From Linum tenue (taxonomy: Eukaryota > Streptophyta > Magnoliopsida > Malpighiales > Linaceae): a stretch of DNA of 64,000 nt. Positions 9,222 to 20,721 of the stretch are shown one piece after another. Position 1 is the first letter of the stretch. Every line of letters starts with the position of its first letter. The stretch is from positions 67,047,703-67,111,702 of the forward strand of contig CAMGYJ010000002.1 in the NCBI GenBank assembly GCA_946122785.1. The letters are read 5' to 3'. Under the pieces are notes generated by a model. The model was not told the origin of the DNA. It saw only the letters and a list, made by a program, of their open reading frames with translations, and ran no database searches. The position numbers were made by a program, and so were the translations under genes.

Positions 9222-12200
9222 ATATTCTTAGTTATAATTGCCGGGGGTTGGGGAATCCCCTAGCAATTAGAAGAGTGGGGCAGCTGCTCCAAAGACAAAA
9301 CCCCATGATTGCCTTCCTCATGGAAACAAAAAAACAGGAGAAAGAGTGGGAGGAGGTAATCAAAGAGCTAGGCTGGGAAAAAGGAAAAGTAATAGGTTCG
9401 GTGGGCAGAGCAGGAGGACTATTGATGGTGTGGAAACCAGAGATACAGGTGGTGGTGAAATCAAAATCAACAAACCATATTGATGTATGTGTGACTGAAG
9501 AAGGAAGACAGTGGAGATTAACGGGCATTTACGGGTGGCCAGAACAGGACAACAAACACATGACGTGTACACTTCTAAGGCAACTACGAGACATGACGGA
9601 TCTACCATGGATTGTATGCGGAGACTTCAATTTGATACAGAGTTACGAGGAAAAAAATGGACTAAACATGGCAAATGTTCAGGAAATGGATATGTTCAAT
9701 GATGCATTAGAAGACTGTGAACTAGAAGATTTGGGCTATTATGGGAAGACCTTCACTTGGGATAACAATCATTCGGATGACACATACCTGGAAGAACGTT
9801 TGGATAGAATGGTAGCAACGAGCTCCTGGCAGGAACTGTTTCCTCACGCTAGAGTTCACCACCTACAAAGATGTGGATCGGATCACTCGCCAATATACCT
9901 GCAGACAGAACTGGTCAATAACAATATCAGGTGGGGAAGGAATTTCAGATACGAGACTTATTGGCAAAAACATGTTGATTGCAAACAGGTGATTGCAGAT
10001 GGGTGGGCAGAGGAACAAGGAGCATCTGTCTTGGACAAAATGAAAACCTGTGAAGGTAGATTAACCCGATGGAGTAGAGGGACTTTTGGGGACCTAAGGG
10101 AAAGGAAAAAGAAAGCTGAGAGAGCCTTAGAAGTTCTGGAGAAACGAAAAAAGAACGCTGCAGTTATAATCCAGAGAAAGGCAATTGAGAAAGAACTTCA
10201 CGAAATATTAATGCAGGAGGAGATGATTTGGAGGCAAAGGTCCCGTGCAGACTGGTTGCAAGGAGGAGACAAGAACACTAATTATTTCCACAGAAAAGCC
10301 TCTGATAGACGCAATAGAAATACTATCAGCAGACTAATTGAGGAAGACGGTACCAGGAGGGAGGGACAGGAGGAAGTTTCGAAGTGTTTAACTAACCATT
10401 TTATTTCTCTCTTCACTGCAGGTAACTCAATCCCCATCAGTCAGATATTGGAAGCAGTCCCCTGTAAGGTTACACAAGAGATGAATGAAGAGTTGTTGAA
10501 ACCTCTTACGGGGGAGGAAATCTGGAAAGCACTAAAACAGATGGGACCTCACAAGGCACCTGGAGTAGATGGGATGACAGCTTTCTTTTTTCAAAGGAAT
10601 TGGGAAATTGTGGGGCAAGATGTGGTAAATGAAATTCAGCAATATATGAACACTGGAACTTTCCCACAGGCTCTAAATCACACGCTGTTGGTGCTAATCC
10701 CTAAGAAGAAATTGGCAGAAAGTCCAGGGGATTATCGGCCCATTAGCCTCTGCAGAGTTTTGTACAAGATTTTATCAAAGGTATTAGCCAACAGACTCAA
10801 AGTTATTCTGCCTGCTGTTATTACTGAATTTCAAAGTGCTTTCGTCCCCAAGAGACTCATTACAGACAACGTTATGGTAGCTTTTGAATGCTTCCACTCG
10901 ATGAAAGGGAGGACACAAGGAAGAAAAGGAATTATGTCGGCAAAATTGGATATCTCGAAGGCGTATGACAGGGTTGAGTGGGGTTTCTTGGAATCCATAA
11001 TGAAAAAGCTGGGGTTTGTGGAGAGATGGGTGGCGCTGATCATGAATTGTGTGACCTCAGTGTCCTATTCTATACTTGTTAATGGCCACAAGACCGAAAT
11101 GTTTACGCCTACAAGAGGACTGAGGCAAGGAGATCCTATATCTCCTTACCTGTTTCTATTCGTTGCCGAAGGATTATCCGCTCTCCTTACTAAAGCAGAG
11201 GGGGAGAAAAGAATTGAAGGGATTAAGGCGAAGAGAGGAGCTCCCTCCATCTCTCACCTTCTGTTTGCAGATGATAGCGTCTTATTCACCAAGGCAACCA
11301 AACCAGCGTGTGAACAATTATGAGAGATCCTAAAGGTCTATGAGCAGGAATCAGGTCAGAAGGTCAATCTTGACAAGTCTGAAGTTTCTTTTAGCCCAAA
11401 TGTAGACGACAACCGAAGAGAAGAATTGGCTGCAATACTAGGCATGAAGAAAGTAGATTATCATACCAAATATTTGGGTCTCCCTACTGTAATTGGCAGA
11501 AGAAAGAAAGAGGTATTTAGCTACCTTGTAGACAGGGTTCGAAGGAAGGTCAAACTATGGAAAGGGAAGCTGCTTTAGTTTGGTGGGAAAGAGGTATTGA
11601 TCAAGGCGGTGGCCCAAGCTCAAGTCACCTATGCAATGCAAGTATTCCTCATACCAATTTCTGTAACTCAAGAGATTCAAAGTCTCGTGTCTAATTTCTG
11701 GTGGGGACAAAAAGATGCTGAACGAAGGACACATTGGGTTAGCTGGAAGGAACTTTGTCGACCAAAAAAACAGGGTGGTCTTGGTTTCAGGAATCTACAC
11801 GAGTTCAACCTGGCACTATTGGGGAAACAACTTTGGAACCTAATACAAAATCCCCAGTCGTTGGTAGCAAAAGTATTAAAAGCAAAGTACTTTCCCGCTC
11901 GGGAGGTATTGGAAGCGGAAGAGGGGTACAATCCTAGTTACGTGTGGAAGAGCATCTTAGCAGCGAAGGACCTATTGAAAGAAGGACTTAGATGGAGAAT
12001 TGGAGATGGAAGAAGTGTGGACATATGCCAAGACAAATGGGTACCGAGTGCAGCAAATCACAAAATAGCCTATCCAGTCTCTATCTTTGCACCATACACC
12101 TCAGTGAGCGAATTGATGGACATAGAGTCGAGAACATGGAATCAGGCTATTCTTCAAACACATTTCCTACCCGAGGACAGACAGAATATCACGAAGATCC

Positions 12201-13297
12201 CTATTCCAAGACAACCAGCTCGTGACAAGAGAATCTGGAGCCACGAAAGATCAGGTATCTACTCGGTAAAATCAGCATATAAATTCCAGCGAAGCAAACA
12301 AGAGGAAGAACTGGGAGAACCCTATTCCCCAATTAATTGGGAACAACTATGGAAACTAGAGATTCCTCCCAAGGTTAAAGTCTTTGCATGGAGATGGATA
12401 CGAAACATTCTGCCCACTGGGGCAAATGTTCTGAAAAGAACGAAGAAAGGCTGTGAAGAATGCCCGTTCTGTGGCCAAGAGGAAACCCAAAAGCACATTT
12501 TCTATGATTGCGACTGGGTAAGACGAGTATGGCGTCCTAGTGTTCTTAATCGCTGTTTTGAGAAGGGAGATGAACTGACCTGTGAAGAATGGATGGCAAG
12601 CCTTCAAGAGACTGAATCAAATGAGAAGATTGGCCAATTCCTGGTAGCACTCTGGTTTATCTGGGAAGAACGAAATTGTCAACAGTGGAACAAAAAGAAA
12701 AGTGAAGAATATGAGATAATGGGGAAAGCGGAAAGATGGCTGCTGGAATACCTAGATTTCCAGAGCGCGACGACGGACAGTGGACCCAGACAAGCAATTA
12801 GCTGGAAACCGCCGGAGAGAGCCAACTACAAGATCAACGTTGATGCCGCCACCTTCGCCGGAATGGTAACTGGTCTGGGGATGGTAATCCGTGACAGAAA
12901 TGGAGGCTTTTGCTTCGCCGGTGTGAGGAGATCGAGAACCCAATGGACGGCGGAGCTTGCGGAGATTCAGGCTATCAAATTTGGCTTGGAGGTTGCGATT
13001 GAAAGGGGATATAGCTCGGGAGAGATTGAAACGGATTGCCTCAGAGTGGTAAAGCAGATCAGGAAGGAGGAAGAGACGCTAACTGAAGAAGGGAATGAAT
13101 GTGAAGAACTGAGGGATAAGATCGAGGGGATGAATGGCGATTTTGTGGTCAGCTTTTCGGGTCGGGAAAGTAACCGGGTGGCTCATATTTTGGCCCATAC
13201 CCAATGTGGGTGGGATGAAACTGAATTTTGGGTAGATAGGCCCCCCATTTTTATTGTGAACCAGCTCATTTCTGATACCTGTAATATTTCTCACTAA
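9218..13297 (+). pseudogene. LINE ORF2 (EN-RT-zf-RVT-RNase H), two stops
   Basis: One reading frame of 1360 codons interrupted only by TGA 11321-11323 and TAG 11576-11578. The apurinic-type endonuclease shows SYNCRGLGNP, METK, CGDFNLI and GSDHSPIYL. The reverse transcriptase shows DYRPISLC, AYDRVEW, GLRQGDPISPYLFLF and LLFADDSVLF. After the stops come FGGKEVLIKAVAQ, a zinc-binding CPFCGQEETQKHIFYDC region, and an RNase H domain with INVDAA, LAEIQA, ETDCL and NRVAH. The first stop probably arose from CGA (Arg) by CpG deamination, and the second from a serine codon, judging by family consensus. It follows ORF1 with a 4-nt overlap. Not functional as it stands. Confidence 0.9.
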
Positions 13298-13340
13298 TGA
13301 AATAATACAGGTCTTTACAATCAAAACTTCAAATATAAAA

Positions 13341-14511
13341 GTTTTGGTGTTTATGTTAAATATTATATTTAAATATGGGTATTTGTTATGTTGTTTGTTA
13401 TTTTGTATTTTATTTAAATATAGATATAGATTGTAAGCAAATTATCTTTTTAAATTCATATGATGGTAATGGGTTTTCACATTTATACATAATTTATTTA
13501 ACGACACATCGGTTGTACCGCTCATTTAAACCATTCCACTTACTAAACCTATGCAACGATATAAATTGATTTCACAACCTAGATTTTTCGACATATCGCC
13601 TAAAATGTAATATAACATCTTATTTTTAACAAAAACAAAAAATGGAATATAACATCTTATTTTTCGACATATCGACTAAAATGTATACCATATACGAGTT
13701 AATAAAATTCTTTTTAGGAAGTGTGAAGGACTGTTCACTTATTTAATACGAAATCTTTTCCTAATCGCTCAAAATCTGTACTCTTTTATTCCCTCGAAAA
13801 CATTCCAAGTTTCCAACTCGACAATCGAACTATCAAAGTGGGTTACATAACTTATCACATTACAAGGCTGCCTCCTCCACCCTTTTTGGAACGTCCGGCC
13901 CGCTTTTACAGGATTTTACGACTTCTGCTGCGTTCTGCATTCCCTAATCCGTCTCTTTTTTCTACCAAGCCTTGGCTGCAACTTATCAAGCTAGCTTCTT
14001 CAATTGCAGTAAAAAAAAAAATATATATAAGCTAAAAAAACTAACACATCTAACAGTTTCAAACAATGAACGCCACAGCTGAGCTGATCGAAAGCTTATG
14101 AATGCGAAATGTCAGATGGACCTCATGGCTCATGGCTGTTGATGTGGATGATCGTTTTCCAACATGGTAATACTGCTATACCGTACTGAGGCTAGCTTAT
14201 AACAGTCTACTACACTGAGGCTTTCTATTCTCCTACTCCTGCATCTGCTACATACGCCACACAAGCAGCCTCTCTATGATCAGCCGCCCGTCCTTTTCTT
14301 GAACAAAACGTCGAATCATCCACCATCACCAAAAGACTCACTATCTCGATGATAGCGAAACTTCGGCAGAAAGGAATATGCAGCCTATACCTTGAACCTG
14401 CTTTATGGATTGCCTCGGGCCATACTTCAGTTGCCTTTGACCTATTTGTAAGCTAAATGTACTTTAGCTAGAACGCAAAATGACACTCTTGTCTTGTGTA
14501 GTAGCTATGCA
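13341..14511. other. Intergenic between LINE and AMY3 3' end
   Basis: About 1.2 kb, AT-rich on the left. A related 21-mer containing TCGACATATCG recurs around 13588 and 13658. The part closest to 14511 should hold the AMY3 3' UTR (minus strand). I see no other gene. Confidence 0.55.
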
Positions 14512-17500
14512 TTAGGACGACTCCCAGATCTTGTAATCCCTTCCCTCGAGAGCCGGTGACCATTTGCGTGGGCCATTAGGGGGTTCGAAATGGCCTGGAC
14601 CAATCTTCACTGCTATTTTCTTGTCGATGATGGCTGCGTACACATCTCTTGCTGCCTTGGAAATTTCTACCTAAAATATGCAAACCTAAGCGGTTAGTGC
14701 TTGTGATTTTGTATACTTTTTATTTGCAATAAGACTGTTTTTGAATACAATTCCATGTTGTCATTTCAGCATATCTTGGATAGCATTAGGTGGAATACTG
14801 GAAGCATGGAGTTTCGAGGCACTTACCACACTGCGGCAATGGATTTTGTGGCGGTTTCTGAAAGCGATGAGAGCAGCAATTTCAGATCGATAATTAGAGG
14901 AGTAGATGTGGTCAAAGAATACCGCAGGCGTTCCTGGGTGAGTCAGGATGTAGGCATATCCTTGCATTTCCTTTCCACCTGGGAATCTCCAGTGACCCTA
15001 TGAAAGTCGCCAGAATTCAGAGATAACGCGAGCATGAAATAAATGTCGGAATTTCTTTCCTCCGTAGGAAAGCAAATGCTGTCATACACACTGCCAGTTG
15101 CTTCATAAATCAATCGTACCACTATCTGAGACAAGACAATGAACTACAACTTGGAGTTGGCTTAGTGATAATGAGTAGATGAAACATCTAAGTCCATTCT
15201 ACATTTGAAACTCTTAGACCCAATATCACGGTCTTCTCTTGAAAGAAACATATTGATGGATAATGCTTCCAGATGCCAATGGGGGAGCACAGCGCATCTA
15301 TTTTTTTTTTTCTTAAGATCAATACCTAGCCATAAACTCTCATTTTTTTAAAAAGTAGATAAACAAAAGGATCTTTGCGTACTAGTCTCCTTCAATAGTC
15401 AGAGTACTTATGTAATTGTCTTATGATGCTTCCACATAGTCAATAAAGAAAAAGGAGAAATTCAAATTCAAATGGTAAATGTTTATGTACCTGTGTTGAG
15501 CCAGTGTCATGATTCTCCACAAATGTAACAGCACGAGATGGCCACCATCCAACAACTCCTGGAGGCTTTCCCTTCTCATCTGCCAAACGCCAGTACTCGC
15601 ATCTTTCCAATGCCTGCACGAAATAGATATTCCCCCTTAGACTAAGTTAGTCTGCACCTAGTAATGGTAAGCAAGAAGTAACACATAATAAAAAGCCAAA
15701 CTTTCGTCGTACTATTCATTCCTTTCTTCAGCCGAAGTGAGGCAATAACGATAGCATCTAATTAGATAATAAATTATGTACTTTCCGGTGTAACAACGGC
15801 ACATCTTAGCCATCACTCTGCAGAAAAATATGATGACAGCTTTATGAGAAGAAATTATTGAGGGCTCACCTCATGAAGCACCCCTTTTGTGGTGACATCA
15901 AATGCACCCGCAGATCCAGTTGTCGCGTTTATCCAATCAATAATTCTTTGTCGATGTGCATCTTGATTGTGATCCATTTCACCATAAGTATAACTGAGGG
16001 AATCCCAATACTCGCCAACTGCAAAATAAGGACTGGTTGCATCCATGTAATCCTTTACATAGCCACCCCAAAACCCTCTAACAAAATCAAGGCGCCAACC
16101 ATCATAACCAATTTCTTCTCTGCACATCAAAAAGAACTGGTAGATTAGCAGTGTCATGTTACACGGTGATGATGATGATCATCAATAACAGAGCAAAGAG
16201 ATAATACTTACGGTTGTTACAGGAAAGATAAAAAGGAAAAACGAATATTCACCTTAGCCAGCACATCCATTCTTTAATATCTTTCCTCACAAAATCCTGA
16301 GAGTGATCAATGTTTGGGGCAGCATGAAAGTTGTCCCCACTGCTCTTGTTTCCCCTACCCTGTACAAAGGAAACAAGGGTTATACATCTTATACCAAATA
16401 GGTCATGCAAAGATATACCGCATTGCATCTCATTTCCAAGTTGGATCAGAAGCATCAAGCTGAAATTACAAGTCACACAATCAGTATTATGATTATCCTT
16501 CCAATACGTGTCCCTTGATTCATTTGCTAAAATGCAAAACAAGAGTCGCCAACTTTTTGTAGAAGAAAAATAAAATATAGATGCAGTATTTGACCAATGC
16601 CGTATCCTTTTATTCTCCGAATTCTAGCGCTTCTGGAAGGGTCTTCTAGAAGGCGAGTAGTGTACTATAGGTTATCATACAACTTTAAGTACCTGGAAAT
16701 GTGGATCATCAGCAACAACTGCTCGATCATCCCAATTTAAGCGACCACCAAAGATGTTCCATATTCCATTTTGGTTCTGATACTGAGCACATCGATGGTT
16801 TAGGACAGCATCTCCAAGAACTTTGAGGCCTGATTCATGAAGCTTTCCGACAAGTTCCTTGAGCTCATAAATGTTTCCATATCTGTTGGCATACAAAGTG
16901 TAGAAACTGATTGGTTTGCTATGGAAATACTGACAATCTTGCTGAAGTGTTTCTAGTTAAGAATAAAAGATATACTCTGAATAGATATAGTAGCACTTTT
17001 CCGATAAATAATTCAGAATAAATTTGTCCAACGGAACATGGGATAGAGATCATTCGTTTGGCACCATGTTTAAGCCCCCTTGTCAAGGAAAAATCAAATT
17101 GTCTGTTTCTCATTTAAAGCTTGTGAAATTATGTTAAAAAAAGAAGCAAGAGTTTAAAGTTCAATTCCAACGAACAATTGATCCCATTGGTCTCTGACTG
17201 AGCCACGTAAAAGTAATTGCATGAAGAGTATGACAATCCATATCAATATTTCATGGAAAGTACCTGGAGTTCAAATTATACAGATCCTTTGGCATGTAGC
17301 CTTCAGGTGACACTGACTCTGTAGGTGGAGGCAACCACACAACTGTGAACCCAAGTGAAGCTATATCTTCTGCCTTCTCTTTGAGCTCCATATACCATCT
17401 TCCAGATTTGTGGGATTCCCAATTGAACCCCTGAAGCACTATTTCATAACCACTCCCAGTACCAGAGCTCTTTTTAGGAGGTGATTTCTCCAGCTCTTCT

Positions 17501-20251
17501 TCATATACAACCTCTTCTTTGAAAGTTGGTATGGAGCTTCTAAAGATGCTGTAGGCTTCAGCAGCCAATTTCTCAATCTCCTGAAGTATGCTTTCTTGTG
17601 CTTCTTTAGTTTTCACCTTCCGACTGTTGTCAGAAGAAATTCCACTCACCAAGTTCCTTATTTCTTTAATTATCTCATTAGTGAAGGCAGTATCAGAACC
17701 TTGATTTTGATCTAGAGCCTTTACAGAGACTGGTGAATCTTTAGAGTGTTCCTGAGTGAACTGAGCAAGCAAGCTACTTGAACTTGAGAGTGGGACATAA
17801 AAGTCATTTCCCTTACATTTCAACCAAGTATTATCATTTAGCTTGAGTACAAAAAGAAAGCCTGCAAGACCCTCATCCAAGGTAAATAACCCCGAACATC
17901 CACGTCCATCCTCCTTTGCCTGAAAAGTAAGACGAGTTTCAGAAAACAAAATAGGACATAGTCAATAATTATTACAAAGTACCAAACCATTGATCAAAAT
18001 TGTCAGAAAATAGAATATTAATGGATCTGGAAAAGCCAAATATTCAGAGAAATTGCAACTAGTTATGCTAAGAAATTTCAGTTTTTCTGTCTTGTGTCAT
18101 TCAAAACCATATCCAGCTCCTCACCAGTCACCACTACAAGTAGGAAAAAAAACAATGTGCTTTTGTATCAGTAATGTCAGAAAATGTGCAAATGGTCTTA
18201 GGTAATGCGTACTTATCGGCTTATCTTTTGATGAAACAGATATCTTCAATCATTGAAACCATGGACATACTCTTTAATCTGTAAATTCACCACCTATACT
18301 TTATTCATACCTGCAACAAAGTCCGCAAAGCCTTCTCCTTGAATATAACTGTTTCTGGTGGATGAGGGCCAGGTGGAATTTCCCAATTTTTAGCAGCATC
18401 TCTGCACACTCCCCAGTGAACAACAACTTCAGGTAGATCAGTTTCAAGATAAAGGAGATTCTTAGACGTCTCGGGGCACCTTCTAACTGAAACAGTAACA
18501 GAGTTTTCTATAGCAGTATGTTTGGCAATGGGCTGCTCTTCATAAATCCCTTCTACTTTCCTATCTTCCTTTTTAACATTGTTGGGCTCCTGGGTATGGT
18601 CTTGTGTTTCTGGTTTGAGCAATATGTTGGAAAAGAAAGGCCCTAGGATTCAAAGTAAGCCATTAGAAGCAATTAGTACAAGAGAAAACAGACATGGGCA
18701 AGAGAAAACCATATGGAGAGAGATGATGAGAACCATCAAACTGATCACCCACCGTTGTCAACAATCAAAACAGCAAGACTGATCCACAGCTCAACTAGAA
18801 TCATACTAACTAGTTTTAATTCCAATGACCTTTCACATACATGACTATACATCATCAGAAATTTTGATTCAGGAAATATTTATAACGATCTAACAGTCAT
18901 GCTGATTCAGTTTCAACCTGGCCAAATATTGAAGCTGTTTGCGCCAAATACAGTGCCATCTTCAAGAAGGTAATCTACGAGAGGCACCTTAAAATCTCTT
19001 CCCTTGTGTTGATACCATGCTCCAGTTTCTTGATCCTATAAAACATCACAACCGACATAAATGGAAGAAGCTAGCAACTCCAGCACGTACATGTGGTGAC
19101 AAGCATATCAAACATTAAAGTAAAACTGGCGAAAACAAATAGACCTTTAGGACGAAATTTATGGCAGCAATTGCACTCTTGGGATCAATATCAATCTTCA
19201 CTTCATAAAATGAATCATCACCAGATGCTTTCTTTAAAGGTGTCTCTATTGCATAATTCTGCGGGGGGAAAAACCACGTTTCATGGTTTGTAGTTCAACT
19301 AAAAAACTGCACTGTGGCCAGCACTAGAATATCATGAATCAACAATTATTTACCTTGACTGGTACGGAACCAGAAGGTCTCATATGCTTTGGAGGTTGAT
19401 CCCATTCGCTGAAATAGAAGAAACAGACTACATAACTGATTTCTAGGTGAATATAAACCAAGAAACAGTACATAATTCCATAATACAAAACTGGAAAAAA
19501 GGCTAACAAATAACACTCTTGTGAAAATCAATCAATCAATAAATCTAGCTATTAAAAGAGATCTAATATGTCAACAGCAACTTTCCTAACCTGCCAATAT
19601 CATTAACATAAGAGACTCCCCAATGAAGAATCCATTTCCCAGGAAGGCTACATCCCACAGTCAGATGCCAATTACCTTTCCCGTTTTCCTGATCTATGCG
19701 CACAAAAATCTTCCCTTCAACCTATCATTCCAAACCAAACCAAACCAAACGTCAAATTTTCAGCAAGACCGCACACTACTCAGAATGCACAATGCATCAT
19801 CTCACTTCAACGGCACAATACAAAAGAATCAGAGGAGCCAAACTTTTTTGCAAATACCAAAGAAGTCGATTAAGCTTTACTAAAACCTAGCACCGCATCA
19901 TTTCTTCAGCTTTATCAACGATCAAAACAAACAATGAACAGACAAGGAAAATGGAGAAGTTACCGTTTCAGTTCGGGTGACAGGGAAGCTGTGCCGGAAA
20001 AACACATCTCCGGAGGACTCGAAAGTCTCCGCGAGCGCAGTATTAGAAGAAGAAGAGCTACTAGCTCTGATCACGACGGGAGCAGCGGGCCGACGACGCA
20101 GACGTAGCTTGCATTTCCCGCGATGAAACAGCTTCTGCCGCGAACAATTCAGCGAAGAAGAAGAGTAGCAGGAATTCGCAACCTTCCGGAGTCCAGAAAC
20201 CTCCGTCCGGCGGTGATATCGGAGGAGTGGCTCAACGGTGACGGAGGACAT
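14512..20251 (-). CDS. AMY3: Plastidial alpha-amylase AMY3-like (GH13 + two CBM45)
   Basis: An endo-acting alpha-1,4-glucan hydrolase that in Arabidopsis acts in the chloroplast stroma on leaf starch. Thirteen exons: 20251-19964, 19721-19591, 19408-19354, 19258-19145, 19035-18918, 18642-18311, 17919-17264, 16882-16693, 16359-16253, 16119-15870, 15613-15491, 14997-14827, 14670-14512. They join in frame to 897 aa (Arabidopsis AMY3: 887). The Ser/Arg-rich N-terminus is a likely transit peptide. Two CBM45 starch-binding modules follow (roughly 75-200 and 255-400), then the GH13 barrel from about 500. Catalytic residues are present: Asp675 (GWRLDFVRG), Glu700 (AVGEYWD) and Asp783 (FVENHDTGS). Position 508 is Leu in [11 protein letters not shown], where the Arabidopsis enzyme has redox Cys499; the partner Cys596 (LNHRC) is kept. 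The start is the first ATG of an open frame. Confidence 0.95.
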
Positions 20252-20721
20252 TGCCGTACGCGGCGATCAGACTCGGAGAGAGAAAGTTCTTTATTTTATT
20301 TTATAAATGAGGCCAGGGGAGGCGACGGCCGGTGGTTATCTTATTGGCTTTCGCTTAAAATCTCGCTAAAGCTAACTTTTCAATTTCTCGAAAAGCAAAA
20401 TCTCCCTTTTTTTTATTTTCTCGTTTCGTCCGTTACTGAACTTGCGAAATATTCAGGGCGAGCTTCCCGCTCTTGCTGTTGCTGACTAATACCAGAGAAT
20501 CTCGTTACAGGTGCCGTCTTAGCTACCAAAACGGAGGTACCTGGTGTCGTTTTAAGGCCCGTGATTACGTGGTACTGGTAGCCTACTGGACACGTAATCA
20601 CGTATACCCAGAGGCTTATCCGAACCACGAAATCGGGGCTATTCTTTCTAGCGAACCACAGACAAGCTGTGCAAGTTGGAGGCAGGATTTTTCTTGTTAT
20701 GTTTCTACGGGAATTCACGAT
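20252..20721. promoter_or_regulatory. Shared divergent promoter region (AMY3 / zinc-knuckle gene)
   Basis: Only 470 bp separate the AMY3 start codon (minus) from the zinc-knuckle protein start (plus). Both genes' promoters and 5' UTRs must fit here or run into each other. A TTTTATAAAT motif at about 20299-20308 could be a TATA box for AMY3, though it lies only about 50 bp from that ATG. I cannot define regulatory elements with confidence. Confidence 0.5.

Larger units (their letters stand above)
7445..13340 (+). mobile_element. Near full-length RNase H-type LINE (L1-like)
   Basis: A two-ORF non-LTR retrotransposon: a 5' UTR of about 360 bp, a gag-like ORF1 (7808-9221) and an ORF2 (9218-13297) encoding endonuclease, reverse transcriptase, zf-RVT and RNase H. 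The order and content match plant L1-like elements. The 5' limit is inferred from where the direct repeat ends. The 3' limit is approximate: AATGAAATAATACAGG follows the ORF2 stop, but no poly-A tail or target duplication is evident. The element is inactive, with one frameshift in ORF1 and two in-frame stops in ORF2, yet nearly all catalytic motifs survive, implying fairly recent decay. Confidence 0.88.

Noticed and set aside
20473..20721. Extending the zinc-knuckle protein upstream of 20722
   Set aside because: The frame is open but contains no ATG before 20722, and the sequence overlaps the AMY3 promoter space.
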